Translations under genes and position numbers: made by a program
NCBI RefSeq assembly: GCF_024741815.1
Contig: NZ_CP102951.1
Location: forward strand, 4,974,001-5,038,000
Origin: Pseudomonas sp. LS1212
Lineage (GTDB): Bacteria > Pseudomonadota > Gammaproteobacteria > Pseudomonadales > Pseudomonadaceae
Direction: 5' to 3'
DNA: 64,000 nt
The notes under the pieces: generated by a model
Databases searched by the model: none
What the model was told of the DNA's origin: nothing
The model's input: only the letters and a program-made list of their open reading frames with translations
Shown: positions 41,522 to 50,720 of the stretch, piece by piece
Layout: the number at the start of each line of letters is the position of its first letter
Numbering within the stretch: position 1 is the first letter of the stretch

Positions 41522-42531
41522 TATTTGACGCCCCGTGCTTGAACCAGCATTTCCGACAGTTGATGCACCGCCATAGCGTACATCACGCTGCGGTTATAGC
41601 GCGTGATCGCATAAAAGTTCTTCAGGCCCATCCAGTATTCGGGGCCGTTCTCACCTTCAAGCCGGAAAGCGGTGACCGGCAGATCGTTGCGCAGCGCATC
41701 ATGACTCGACCAGCCCAGTGCTCGCAACTCCCCGGCTGTCTTGACCGGTTCGATGCCCGGGGTGAGCCCTTCGTCGACGCGCTCGCCGCGGACCTGCGCC
41801 CGGCTCACTACCCCTTCCCCCGCCACCCAGCCATGACGCTTGAAATAACTGGCGACACTGCCGATGGCATCGTCCGGGTTGTTCCAGATGTTGATGTGGC
41901 CGTCGCCGTCGAAATCCACCGCATAGGCCCTGAAGCTGCTCGGCATGAACTGCGGCAAGCCCATGGCCCCGGCGTAGGAGCCCTTGAGGGTCAGCGGGTC
42001 GAGCTGCTCTTCACGGGCCAGCAGGAGGAATTCACGCAGCTCCTTGCGGAAGAAGTCGGCACGCGGCGGATAATCGAAGCCCAGTGTCGAGAGGGCATCG
42101 ATCACCCGGTAGTTACCGGTATTGCGGCCAAAAAAGGTCTCCACACCGATGATCGAGACGATCACCTGGGCGGGCACGCCATAGTCCTTTTCGGCACGGG
42201 CCAGGGCCACTTCATGCTGACGCCAGAAGTCGACGCCGCGGGCAATGCGCGCATCGGTGATGAACATGGGGCGGTATTCTTTCCACGGCTTGACTCGCTC
42301 GGCCGGGCGCGAAATGGCGTCGAGAATAGACTGCTTGCGCTCCACGTCGCGGAACACACTCATCAATTGCTCTCCTGCGAAGCCATAGTCGCGGGTCATC
42401 TCGCCCACGAACTCGGCCACTTGCGGCGAACCTTCATAGTCGCCGGCCGCCGCGTGTTGCGACGCGCCAAGGATGCTTACCAAGCCGACCCAAGGAACAC
42501 ATCGAGTCGCCCAGTTACGCACTACTTGCAT
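41521..42531 (-). CDS. mltB: MltB-family lytic murein transglycosylase (SltB1-like)
   Basis: The product is 336 residues. A signal peptide (VGLVSILGASQHAAAGD) lacks a lipobox cysteine, so the enzyme is probably soluble in the periplasm. The SLT_2 catalytic domain has the Glu in VSIIGVETFFGRNTG and the SYAGAMGLPQFMPSSF and AVDFDGDGHINIW motifs. It is 3' of rodA and coupled to rlpA. The ATG at 42531 has AAGGTGAA about seven bases upstream; an in-frame ATG 12 codons earlier would overlap rodA. Confidence 0.93.
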   Translation of the reverse strand: MQVVRNWATRCVPWVGLVSILGASQHAAAGDYEGSPQVAEFVGEMTRDYGFAGEQLMSVFRDVERKQSILDAISRPAERVKPWKEYRPMFITDARIARGVDFWRQHEVALARAEKDYGVPAQVIVSIIGVETFFGRNTGNYRVIDALSTLGFDYPPRADFFRKELREFLLLAREEQLDPLTLKGSYAGAMGLPQFMPSSFRAYAVDFDGDGHINIWNNPDDAIGSVASYFKRHGWVAGEGVVSRAQVRGERVDEGLTPGIEPVKTAGELRALGWSSHDALRNDLPVTAFRLEGENGPEYWMGLKNFYAITRYNRSVMYAMAVHQLSEMLVQARGVK

Positions 42532-42548
42532 GAAATTCTTCACCTTAA

Positions 42549-43694
42549 TCAAACCTGTGCGATCCACTTGCGATGGGTATGGATCGACATTAGCACCCCA
42601 AACGCCGACAGCAGCGTCACCAGCGAAGTTCCGCCATAACTAATGAAGGGCAGCGGCACGCCTACGACGGGCAAGAGGCCACTGACCATACCGATATTGA
42701 CGAAAACATAAACAAAAAAAGTCATGGTCAGGCTACCTGCCAGCAATTTGCCGAACAGGGTCTGCGCCTGGGCAGTGATCACCAGGCCGCGACCAATCAG
42801 CAGCAGGTAAATCAGCAACAACGCGCAAATACCGACCAGCCCGAACTCCTCGCCCATCACGGCAATGATGAAGTCGGTGTGGCTCTCGGGCAAAAAGTCC
42901 AGGTGCGACTGGGTACCCAGCAGCCAGCCCTTGCCGAATACACCGCCCGAGCCAATGGCCGCCTTCGACTGGATGATGTTCCAGCCGGTCCCCAGCGGAT
43001 CGCTTTCGGGGTCGAGAAAGGTCAGCACGCGCTGCTTCTGATAGTCATGCATGACAAAGAACCACATGGCTATCGCGACCGGCACGGCCGCTGCGATAAC
43101 GCTGATAATCCAGCGCCAGCGCAGGCCACCGATGAACAGCACGAAGGCCCCGGAAGCCAGAATCAGCAGCGACGTGCCGAGGTCCGGCTGGCGGACGATC
43201 AGAATGAAGGGAAGACCTATCAGCATCAGACTGATTGCGACATGCTTGAGATGCGGCGGCAGCGAGCGTTTGGCCAGGTACCAGGCGATAGTCGCCGGCA
43301 TGATGATCTTCATGAATTCAGACGGCTGGAAGCGAATCACCCCTGGGATGTTGATCCAGCGGGTGGCCCCCATGGCGTTGTGCCCCATCACATCCACCAC
43401 GACCAGCAATATCACCCCGAACACGTAGGCCAACGGCACCCACCGTGCCATGAAACGGGGTTCGAACTGGGCGATCACGAACATCGAGACCAGGCCGATA
43501 CCGAAGGAGGTGGCCTGTTTTATCAGCAGGTCCCAGTTCTTGCCACTGGCCGAATACAGCACGAACAGGCTGCCAGCGGCCAACGTCAGCAGCAGGATCA
43601 GCAAGGGGCCGTCGATATGGATGCGCTGCAGCAGGCTGGCGCGGCGACGCATCACATCCTCGCTGGAGAGCATGCGGTCGAAATTACTCTTCAC
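42549..43694 (-). CDS. rodA: Rod-shape SEDS glycosyltransferase RodA
   Basis: The membrane protein has 381 residues and about ten helices, with the SEDS motif region FQPSEFMKIIMPATIAWYL and the C-terminal PLPFISYGGTSLVT. It polymerises lipid II into glycan strands for side-wall growth together with PBP2. It overlaps the end of mrdA by 11 bases, so translation of the pair is probably coupled. Confidence 0.95.
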   Translation of the reverse strand: MKSNFDRMLSSEDVMRRRASLLQRIHIDGPLLILLLTLAAGSLFVLYSASGKNWDLLIKQATSFGIGLVSMFVIAQFEPRFMARWVPLAYVFGVILLVVVDVMGHNAMGATRWINIPGVIRFQPSEFMKIIMPATIAWYLAKRSLPPHLKHVAISLMLIGLPFILIVRQPDLGTSLLILASGAFVLFIGGLRWRWIISVIAAAVPVAIAMWFFVMHDYQKQRVLTFLDPESDPLGTGWNIIQSKAAIGSGGVFGKGWLLGTQSHLDFLPESHTDFIIAVMGEEFGLVGICALLLIYLLLIGRGLVITAQAQTLFGKLLAGSLTMTFFVYVFVNIGMVSGLLPVVGVPLPFISYGGTSLVTLLSAFGVLMSIHTHRKWIAQV

Positions 43695-45579
43695 GGGCCG
43701 GAGCCTCCGCTACTGAAGCGCTGGTAAATTCCGGCTTGAGGTGTCCATCGGCGCCGAGCAGCCAGGCATCCATCACCTGACGCACCACGGGCGCAGCGAC
43801 ACCGGAGCCGGATTCGCCGTTCTCGACCATCACCGACACGACAATCTTCGGATTGTCGGCCGGGGCAAAGCCGACGAACAAGGCGTGGTCGCGATGGCGT
43901 TCCTGCACCTTGGAGCGGTCGTATTTCTCGCCCTGCTTGATCGCCACCACCTGGGCGGTACCACTCTTGCCGGCAATGCGGTATTGCGCGCCGATCGACG
44001 CCTTGCGCGCTGTACCACGCGCACCGTGCATGACCTGCTCCATGCCATGGGCGACCTTGTTCCAGTCCGATTTGTCGCGCAGCACGATATCTTCCATCGG
44101 GTTCTCGTCGACCGGCGGCAAGCCCTCGATGGTCTTGGCCAGGTGCGGACGATTCCACTTGCCCTTGCTGGCGATCAAGGCCGTGGCCTGGGCCAGCTGC
44201 AGGGGAGTGGCCTGCATATAACCCTGGCCGATCCCCAGGATCAGGGTTTCACCCGGGAACCAGGCCTGGCGCCGCGTTGCCCGCTTCCATTCACGCGAGG
44301 GCATCAAGCCGGGGGATTCTTCGAACATATCCAGGGAGACCTTCTGGCCGATGCCGAAACGGTTCATGTAACCGGACAACCGATCGATGCCCATCTTGTG
44401 CGCCAGGTCATAGAAGTAGGTGTCGTTGGAACGCATGATCGCGGTGTCCAGGTCCACCCAGCCATCGCCGGTACGGTTCCAGTTTCGGTACTTGTGGTCG
44501 TAGTTGGGCAGCTGATAATAGCCCGGGTCGTAGACCCGCGAAGCGGCGGTGACCACGCCACTGTCGAGGCCGGCAATCGCCACTGCCGGCTTGATCGTCG
44601 AGCCCGGTGGATACAGACCGCGCAGGACCCGGTTGAACAATGGCCGGTCGATCGAGTCGCGCAGCTCGGCATAGGCCTTGAATCCGATGCCGGTAACGAA
44701 CAGGTTGGGATCGAAGCTCGGCTGGCTGACCATGGCCAGTACTTCCCCGGTGCTCGGATCGAGCGCCACGATCGCCCCCCGGCGACCGCCCAGGGCAGCC
44801 TCGGCTGCTTCCTGCAACTTGATGTCCAGGCTCAGGACGATGTCCTTGCCCGGAATCGGGTCGGTGCGCTTGAGCACGCGCAACACACGGCCGCGGGCGT
44901 TGGTCTCGACCTCTTCGTACCCCACCTGGCCATGCAGTTGCGGCTCGTAGAAGCGCTCGATACCTGTCTTGCCGATGTGGTGGGTGCCACTGTAATTGAC
45001 CGGATCGAGGGTCTTGAGCTCTTTCTCGTTGATCCGCCCGACGTAGCCGACCGAATGCGCGAAATGCGCGCCCTGTGGATAGTGGCGAACCAGCTGCGCC
45101 ACCACTTCGACGCCAGGCAGGCGGAACTGATTGACCGCAATCCGGGCGATCTGTTCTTCGGTCAGCTCGAACAGGATCGGCACCGGCTCGAATGGCCGGC
45201 GCCCTTGCTTCATGCGCTTTTCAAAGAGCGTGCGGTCTTCGGGCGTTAATTGCAGGACTTCGACGATGACATCGAGCACCTGCCGCCAGTCACCCGAACG
45301 CTCGCGCGTCATGCTCAGACTGAAGCTCGGCCGGTTGTCGGCAACGATTACCCCATTGCGGTCGAATATCAGCCCACGTGTCGGTGGAATCGGCTGCACA
45401 TGCACCCGATTGTTCTCGGACAGGGTCGAGTGATACTCGTACTGGATCACCTGCAGGAAATACAGCCGGGCAATCAGCACGCAGATCAGCACGACGACCG
45501 CGACTGCGCCGACCATGACGCGGCCACGCACCAGACGGGCGTCTTTCTCGTGATCCTTTAGGCGAATCGGCTGCGACAT
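43684..45579 (-). CDS. mrdA: Penicillin-binding protein 2 (transpeptidase)
   Basis: The class B PBP has 631 residues with an N-terminal membrane helix (VMVGAVAVVVLICVLIARLYF). A pedestal domain is followed by the transpeptidase domain with SxxK in YPPGSTIKPAVA, SND in IMRSNDTYFY and KSGT in IAGKSGTAQVV. It crosslinks peptidoglycan during elongation and is the target of amdinocillin. The spacing to rlmH upstream (17 bases) and rodA downstream (overlap) places it in one operon. Confidence 0.96.
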   Translation of the reverse strand: MSQPIRLKDHEKDARLVRGRVMVGAVAVVVLICVLIARLYFLQVIQYEYHSTLSENNRVHVQPIPPTRGLIFDRNGVIVADNRPSFSLSMTRERSGDWRQVLDVIVEVLQLTPEDRTLFEKRMKQGRRPFEPVPILFELTEEQIARIAVNQFRLPGVEVVAQLVRHYPQGAHFAHSVGYVGRINEKELKTLDPVNYSGTHHIGKTGIERFYEPQLHGQVGYEEVETNARGRVLRVLKRTDPIPGKDIVLSLDIKLQEAAEAALGGRRGAIVALDPSTGEVLAMVSQPSFDPNLFVTGIGFKAYAELRDSIDRPLFNRVLRGLYPPGSTIKPAVAIAGLDSGVVTAASRVYDPGYYQLPNYDHKYRNWNRTGDGWVDLDTAIMRSNDTYFYDLAHKMGIDRLSGYMNRFGIGQKVSLDMFEESPGLMPSREWKRATRRQAWFPGETLILGIGQGYMQATPLQLAQATALIASKGKWNRPHLAKTIEGLPPVDENPMEDIVLRDKSDWNKVAHGMEQVMHGARGTARKASIGAQYRIAGKSGTAQVVAIKQGEKYDRSKVQERHRDHALFVGFAPADNPKIVVSVMVENGESGSGVAAPVVRQVMDAWLLGADGHLKPEFTSASVAEAPAREE

Positions 45580-45596
45580 TAAGAAAGGCTTACGGC

Positions 45597-46064
45597 TTAT
45601 TTGTGATAAGGGTGCCCGGACAGGACGGTCCAGGCGCGATACAACTGCTCACCGATGAGTATCCGTACCAGCGGGTGTGGCAAGGTCAGCGGCGACAGCG
45701 ACCAGCGCTGCTCGCTGCGCGCACAGACTTCCGGCGCCAGCCCCTCGGGGCCGCCGACCATGAAGTTCACGGTACGCGAATCCAGCCGCCAGCGGTCCAG
45801 CTCGACCGCCAGTTGCTCGGTACTCCAGGGCTTGCCATGGACCTCGAGCGTGACGATCCGTTCCCCCGGCTGGACCTTGGCCAGCATGGCCTCACCCTCC
45901 TGACGAATCAGGCGGGCCACGTCGGCATTCTTGCCACGGGTATTGAGCGGGATTTCCACCAGTTCCAGTGCCAGCTCGGAGGGCAGACGCTTGGCATATT
46001 CATGCCAGCCGTCTTCCACCCACTTGGGCATGCGCGAACCGACCGCGATCAGGCGCAGGCGCAC
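45597..46064 (-). CDS. rlmH: 23S rRNA (pseudouridine1915-N3)-methyltransferase RlmH
   Basis: The 155-residue SPOUT methyltransferase has FMVGGPEGLAPEV as the AdoMet knot loop and the C-terminal HPLVRILIGEQLYRAW segment, both diagnostic of RlmH. It methylates pseudouridine 1915 in helix 69 of 23S rRNA. It directly follows rsfS with nine bases between. Confidence 0.95.
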   Translation of the reverse strand: MRLRLIAVGSRMPKWVEDGWHEYAKRLPSELALELVEIPLNTRGKNADVARLIRQEGEAMLAKVQPGERIVTLEVHGKPWSTEQLAVELDRWRLDSRTVNFMVGGPEGLAPEVCARSEQRWSLSPLTLPHPLVRILIGEQLYRAWTVLSGHPYHK

Positions 46065-46073
46065 AGCAGTCCC

Positions 46074-46496
46074 TTATTCCTGGTCTTTGTTGAGCTTGGT
46101 GAAATGCTCATGGGTGACCTCGGGGCTGTGATGCTTGCCGTCGGCGGCACGGCTTTGCTCGGCACCTTTCCACAGACGCTCGAGGTCGTAGAACTGACGA
46201 GCGGAGGCAGTCATCATGTGCACGATGACGTCGTCCAGGTCCAGCAGAACCCAATCGCTGTCGCCCTTGCCTTCTTCACCCAGCGGCTTGGCGCCCTGGG
46301 CCTTGACCATTTCGCGAACTTTTTCGAGCATCGCGTTGATCTGGCGGTTGGAGGTACCGGTGGCGATGATCATGTAATCGGTGATGCTCTGCTTGTCGCG
46401 AACATCGATCACCAGGACGTCCTGGGCTTTGACGTCTTCGAGAGCGGCGACTGCCACTTTGACCAGTTCTTCGCCTTTCATTACTTGGTTCTTCAT
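46074..46496 (-). CDS. rsfS: Ribosome silencing factor RsfS
   Basis: The protein of 140 residues is recognisable from KGEELVKVAVAALEDVKAQD, SITDYMIIATGTSNRQ and DSDWVLLDLDDVIVHMMTA. RsfS binds ribosomal protein L14 and prevents subunit joining when nutrients are scarce. The C-terminal 25 residues (SRAADGKHHSPEVTHEHFT) extend beyond the E. coli protein. The start could be the second Met six codons on. Confidence 0.94.
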   Translation of the reverse strand: MKNQVMKGEELVKVAVAALEDVKAQDVLVIDVRDKQSITDYMIIATGTSNRQINAMLEKVREMVKAQGAKPLGEEGKGDSDWVLLDLDDVIVHMMTASARQFYDLERLWKGAEQSRAADGKHHSPEVTHEHFTKLNKDQE

Positions 46497-46556
46497 ATAA
46501 AACTCGTTCAGCTCGTATGTTTGGAACGCTTCAAAGCACAGGCTCGAAGCATTCCT

Positions 46557-47246
46557 TCAGTTCGACGCACGGTACAGACCGTGCGCATCGATGTAGGCCA
46601 GTACCGCGTCAGGCACCAGGAAACGTACCGACTTCCCGCTGGCCAGCAGTTGACGGATCTGGGTGGCCGACACCGCCAGGGGTGTCTGCCAGACGAATGC
46701 AATCTGCCCGCAGGAGCCCTTGAGGGCCTGCGGGTCACTGACCGAACGCGCCGCCAACAGGTTGCGCAGGGCATCCGGTGGCTCGATGTCGGCATCCGGT
46801 CGTTGCAGCACCAGGATATGACAGTACTGCAGCAGCTCTTCCCAGCGATGCCAGGTCGGCAAACCACAGAAGGCATCCCAGCCCAGCAACAGAAACAATT
46901 GGTCGTCAGCGGCCAGTTCGGCCCGCATCAGCTCCAGGGTGTCGATGGTGTAAGACGGCTTGTCCCGTTGCAATTCGCGGGCATCGACCGTCAAGGGCGC
47001 AACGCCTTGCACCGCGCATTCGACCATTGCCAACCGGTCCATTGCCGCGACCTGCGGCGTGTCCCGATGTGGCGGCCTTGCGTTGGGCGTCAGGCGCAGC
47101 TCATCGAGCCCGAGCATTTCGGCCACTTCCAGCGCACTGCGCAGGTGACCGATGTGCACCGGGTCGAAGGTCCCGCCGAGCACGCCAATGCGCCGAGCTA
47201 ACGGCGCGGGCACAGCTTTGCTGGCTGACGGGCTGTGATGGGCCAA
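46557..47246 (-). CDS. nadD: Nicotinate-nucleotide adenylyltransferase NadD
   Basis: The nucleotidyltransferase has GGTFDPVHIGHLRSALE (the HxGH motif) and the C-terminal TPLAVSATQIRQLLASGKSV, and makes deamido-NAD from NaMN and ATP. The start codon is uncertain. No ATG precedes the conserved part closely. A TTG just behind the proA stop has AGGAG ten bases upstream and gives 229 residues; a GTG at 47213 gives 218; the first ATG at 47279 would lie inside proA. TTG is chosen as best supported by the ribosome site. Confidence 0.88.
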   Translation of the reverse strand: MAHHSPSASKAVPAPLARRIGVLGGTFDPVHIGHLRSALEVAEMLGLDELRLTPNARPPHRDTPQVAAMDRLAMVECAVQGVAPLTVDARELQRDKPSYTIDTLELMRAELAADDQLFLLLGWDAFCGLPTWHRWEELLQYCHILVLQRPDADIEPPDALRNLLAARSVSDPQALKGSCGQIAFVWQTPLAVSATQIRQLLASGKSVRFLVPDAVLAYIDAHGLYRASN

Positions 47247-47247
47247 G

Positions 47248-48519
47248 TCAGATCGGCTCCTGACCGCGCAACTGGCCATCGCCGATGACCACGTACTTCT
47301 CGCAGGTCAGGCCTTCCAGGCCAACCGGGCCACGGGCGTGCAGCTTGTCCGTGGAAATGCCGATTTCCGCGCCCAGACCGTACTCGAAGCCATCGGCGAA
47401 GCAGGTTGGTGTGTTCAGCATTACCGAACTGGAGTCGACTTCGGCCATGAAGCGCCGGGCCTGGCCCTGGTGTTCGGTGACGATCGAATCCGTATGGTGC
47501 GAGCCATAGTGGTTGATGTGTTCGATGGCCTGGTCCAGCCCATCGACCACCCGAATCGACAGAATCGCCGCCAGGTATTCGGTGTGCCAGTCTTCTTCGC
47601 TGGCCGCCACGGCATCGATCAATTGGCGGGTGCGCTCGCAACCGCGCAACTCAACGCCTTTCTCCCGGAATTGTGCGGCCATCGCCGGCAAAAACTCGGC
47701 AGCAACGCGCTCATCGACCAGCAGGGTCTCCATCGCGCCGCAGATGCCGTAACGGTAGGTCTTGGCATTGAAGGCAATGCGCTGGGCCTTTTCCAGGTCG
47801 GCATCGGCGGCTACATAGACGTGGCAGATACCATCCAGGTGCTTGATCACTGGCACGCGTGCATCGCGGCTGACGCGTTCGATCAGGCCCTTGCCGCCAC
47901 GCGGCACGATCACATCGACGTACTCGGGCATGCTGATCAGGGCACCGACAGCGGCGCGATCGGTCACTTCCACCACTTGCACCACGGCGGCCGGCAGACC
48001 GGCATCGGCCAGACCGCGCTGGATGCAGGCGGCAATGGCGCGGTTGGAGTGAATCGCTTCGGAGCCGCCACGCAGAATGGTCGCGTTGCCCGACTTCAGA
48101 CACAGGCTGGCTGCATCGATGGTCACGTTCGGCCGCGACTCGTAGATGATTCCCACGACGCCCAGCGGCACGCGCATCTTGCCAACCTGGATACCCGATG
48201 GTCGGTAGCTCATGTCGCGGATCGCCCCGACCGGGTCCGGCAAGCTGGCTACCTGACGCAGACCGACGATCATGCCGTCGATACGTGCCGGCGTCAGCGC
48301 CAGACGTTCGAGCATGGCCGGCTCGAGCCCATTGGCCCGGCCTGCGGCCAGGTCCAGCTCGTTGGCGGCGGTCAATTCGGCGCGAGCCTGATCCAACGCA
48401 GTGGCGGCGGCCAGCAGGGCGCGGTTCTTCTGCGCGGTGCTGGCACGGCCGATCACGCGCGAAGCTTCGCGGGCGGCGCGACCCAAACGGGTCATGTAGT
48501 CAAGAACGGACTCAGTCAT
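47248..48519 (-). CDS. proA: Gamma-glutamyl phosphate reductase ProA
   Basis: The 423-residue aldehyde-dehydrogenase-fold enzyme makes glutamate-5-semialdehyde for proline synthesis. The catalytic Cys lies in YRYGICGAMETLLVD near residue 255, and MRVPLGVVGIIYESRPNVTI is the NADPH-site signature. It is the first gene of the long minus-strand cluster, with nadD following directly. It is divergent from the 3-methyladenine glycosylase gene. Confidence 0.96.
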   Translation of the reverse strand: MTESVLDYMTRLGRAAREASRVIGRASTAQKNRALLAAATALDQARAELTAANELDLAAGRANGLEPAMLERLALTPARIDGMIVGLRQVASLPDPVGAIRDMSYRPSGIQVGKMRVPLGVVGIIYESRPNVTIDAASLCLKSGNATILRGGSEAIHSNRAIAACIQRGLADAGLPAAVVQVVEVTDRAAVGALISMPEYVDVIVPRGGKGLIERVSRDARVPVIKHLDGICHVYVAADADLEKAQRIAFNAKTYRYGICGAMETLLVDERVAAEFLPAMAAQFREKGVELRGCERTRQLIDAVAASEEDWHTEYLAAILSIRVVDGLDQAIEHINHYGSHHTDSIVTEHQGQARRFMAEVDSSSVMLNTPTCFADGFEYGLGAEIGISTDKLHARGPVGLEGLTCEKYVVIGDGQLRGQEPI

Positions 48520-48689
48520 GGTCTCAGTGGTCTTGGCAAAGAGGAAAGCGGCTGATTATAGCTGTCGTACCCGTCCACGGACAGCGGTGGCAGGCGGATG
48601 GTCGAAATGAGCTGGAGGAAATCGTGCATTCAGCTGCGATTAAGCCAGAAATTGCTATCATCGACGTCCCGTTCTCCTGGTGACCGCCG

Positions 48690-49394
48690 ATGCGCGACAA
48701 GCCCTGCGCCCTGCCTTGGCATGACGCTCGACAGCTGCCCGACGATTTTTTTGACCGTGACGCCCAGGTTCTGGCCAAGGAGCTGCTCGGCAAAGTCATC
48801 CGTCATCGTCATGGCCCGTATTGGCTTTCAGCACGCATCATCGAGACCGAAGCTTATTATTGCGCCGAAAAAGGCAGCCACGCCTCCCTCGGCTATACGG
48901 AAAAGCGTAAGGCGCTGTTTCTGGACGGCGGCCACATCTATATGTACTACGCCCGTGGTGGCGATTCGCTTAACTTTAGCGCCCAAGGGCCGGGCAACGC
49001 GGTATTGATCAAGGCAGGCTACCCTTGGCTCGATCAATACAGCGACAGCAACAGCCTGGCGCAGATGCAATTGAACAACCCCGACGCCAGCGGCAATCCG
49101 CGCCCGATCGAACGGCTGTGTGCGGGCCAGACCTTGCTGTGCAAGGCGCTGGGCCTGAAAGTGCCGGCCTGGGACGCCAAACGCTTCGACCCCGAGCAAC
49201 TGTTCGTCGAAGACCGCGGCATTATCGTTCAACGCATTATCCAAACCACGCGCCTGGGTATACCGAGCGGTCGCGACGAACACTTGATGTACCGTTTCGT
49301 CGACGCAGACTTTGCCCGTCACTCTACCCGCAACCCCTTGCGACGGGGACAGGTCGAAGGTCGCGACTACATTTTACTGGCACAAGGAAACTGA
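48690..49394 (+). CDS. DNA-3-methyladenine glycosylase (AAG/MPG family)
   Basis: The protein has 234 residues. The catalytic Glu lies in ARIIETEAYYCAEKGSHAS near residue 53, with the intercalating Tyr in IYMYYARGGDSLNFS, as in the human AAG fold. It excises alkylated purines such as 3-methyladenine and hypoxanthine. It is first in a plus-strand pair with the DedA-PAP2 gene three bases downstream. aidB, another alkylation-response gene, lies elsewhere in the window and is not linked by position. Confidence 0.92.
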   Translation: MRDKPCALPWHDARQLPDDFFDRDAQVLAKELLGKVIRHRHGPYWLSARIIETEAYYCAEKGSHASLGYTEKRKALFLDGGHIYMYYARGGDSLNFSAQGPGNAVLIKAGYPWLDQYSDSNSLAQMQLNNPDASGNPRPIERLCAGQTLLCKALGLKVPAWDAKRFDPEQLFVEDRGIIVQRIIQTTRLGIPSGRDEHLMYRFVDADFARHSTRNPLRRGQVEGRDYILLAQGN

Positions 49395-49397
49395 AGC

Positions 49398-50714
49398 ATG
49401 GGCCAATGGCTCGACAGCATGACCGGCTGGTTGACGGCAAATCCTCAATGGCTGGGGCTGGCAGTTTTTCTGGTGGCTTGTATCGAATGCCTGGCAATTG
49501 CCGGGATCATAGTGCCCGGCACCGTGCTGCTGTTCGCCATAGCAGTGCTGGCCGGCAGTGGCGCCCTGACCCTGGGCGAAACCTTGCTGCTGGGATACGT
49601 GGGCGGCATGCTCGGCGACGCGGTGTCCTACTTTCTGGGACGACGCTTCCACCAGAACATTCGACGCCTGCCGCTGCTCCGGCACCATCCTGAGTGGATC
49701 GGCAGCGCTGAGCTCTATTTCCAGCGCTATGGCATCGCCAGCCTGCTGGTCGGCCGCTTCATCGGCCCGCTGCGACCGATGCTGCCAATGGTGGCCGGAA
49801 TGTTCGACATGCCGCTGCCGCGCTTCATTATTGTCAGCCTGATCGCGGGTGCTGGCTGGTCGGTCGCCTATCTCTTGCCCGGCTGGGCGACCGGGGCGGC
49901 CATGCGCTTGCCCCTGCCGGAAGGTTTCTGGCCTGAAGCGGGCGTTGTCGCCGGCGCACTGGCGTTGCTGCTGGGGCTGGGCATCAACAGCAGTCTGCGC
50001 AATCAGCCGAGGGCGACCCAAATGGTCGCGGTACTGTGCCTGAGCCTGCTTATCGCCCTGTTCATTGGCTGGCCGTATCTGACCCAGCTCGATCAAGGCT
50101 TGATGACCTTGATCCAGGAGCACCGAAGCAGTGCGATCGATAGCGCAGTGGTAGTGATCACACGGTTGGGCGATTTTCGTACCCAGCTCATGGTCGGTGG
50201 CTTGCTGACAGGGTTGTTGTTGCTGGCGCGGCAATTGCGACCAGCGCTCTTCGCCGGCTCCACCCTGCTTTTTACCGCCCTGGCCAATGGCAGCATCAAA
50301 TGGCTGTTCGCCCGGGCACGCCCGGAAGTGCTGACGAGCCCGCTGACGACTTACAGCATGCCCAGCGGCCACAGCTCGGCATCCTTTGCGCTCTTTCTGG
50401 TACTGGCCGTCCTGGCAGGACGAGGACAACCGCCACGCATGCGCCTGACCTGGCTGCTGCTGGGCAGCCTGCCGGCCCTGTCGATTGCATTATCACGGGT
50501 GTATCTGGGCGTCCATTGGCCGACCGATATCCTCGCCGGCATGATGCTGGCCTGCAGCGTTTGCGCCATCAGCCTGAGCCTGATCCAGTTGCGCACGCCA
50601 TTGGTTGCCATGCCGTTGCGAGTCTGGTGGCTGATCGTACCGGGCTGCGTTGCACTGCTGACATTTTCCGCCCTCTATGCACTGCCGCACGCCTTGGTGC
50701 GCTATCAGTACTAG
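49398..50714 (+). CDS. DedA-PAP2 fusion: membrane protein with PAP2 lipid phosphatase domain
   Basis: The protein has 438 residues. Residues 1-180 form a DedA/SNARE-associated domain (CIECLAIAGIIVPGTVLLF and GRFIGPLRPMLPMVAGM); residues about 200-420 form a six-helix PAP2 phosphatase with its complete active site KWLFARARP, PSGHSS and SRVYLGVHWPTD. DedA proteins are implicated in flipping undecaprenyl-phosphate, and membrane PAP2 enzymes dephosphorylate undecaprenyl-diphosphate, so the fusion may join both steps of lipid-carrier recycling. The fusion is found in other pseudomonads. It is translated almost directly behind the glycosylase gene. Confidence 0.9.
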   Translation: MGQWLDSMTGWLTANPQWLGLAVFLVACIECLAIAGIIVPGTVLLFAIAVLAGSGALTLGETLLLGYVGGMLGDAVSYFLGRRFHQNIRRLPLLRHHPEWIGSAELYFQRYGIASLLVGRFIGPLRPMLPMVAGMFDMPLPRFIIVSLIAGAGWSVAYLLPGWATGAAMRLPLPEGFWPEAGVVAGALALLLGLGINSSLRNQPRATQMVAVLCLSLLIALFIGWPYLTQLDQGLMTLIQEHRSSAIDSAVVVITRLGDFRTQLMVGGLLTGLLLLARQLRPALFAGSTLLFTALANGSIKWLFARARPEVLTSPLTTYSMPSGHSSASFALFLVLAVLAGRGQPPRMRLTWLLLGSLPALSIALSRVYLGVHWPTDILAGMMLACSVCAISLSLIQLRTPLVAMPLRVWWLIVPGCVALLTFSALYALPHALVRYQY

Positions 50715-50720
50715 CACGCC

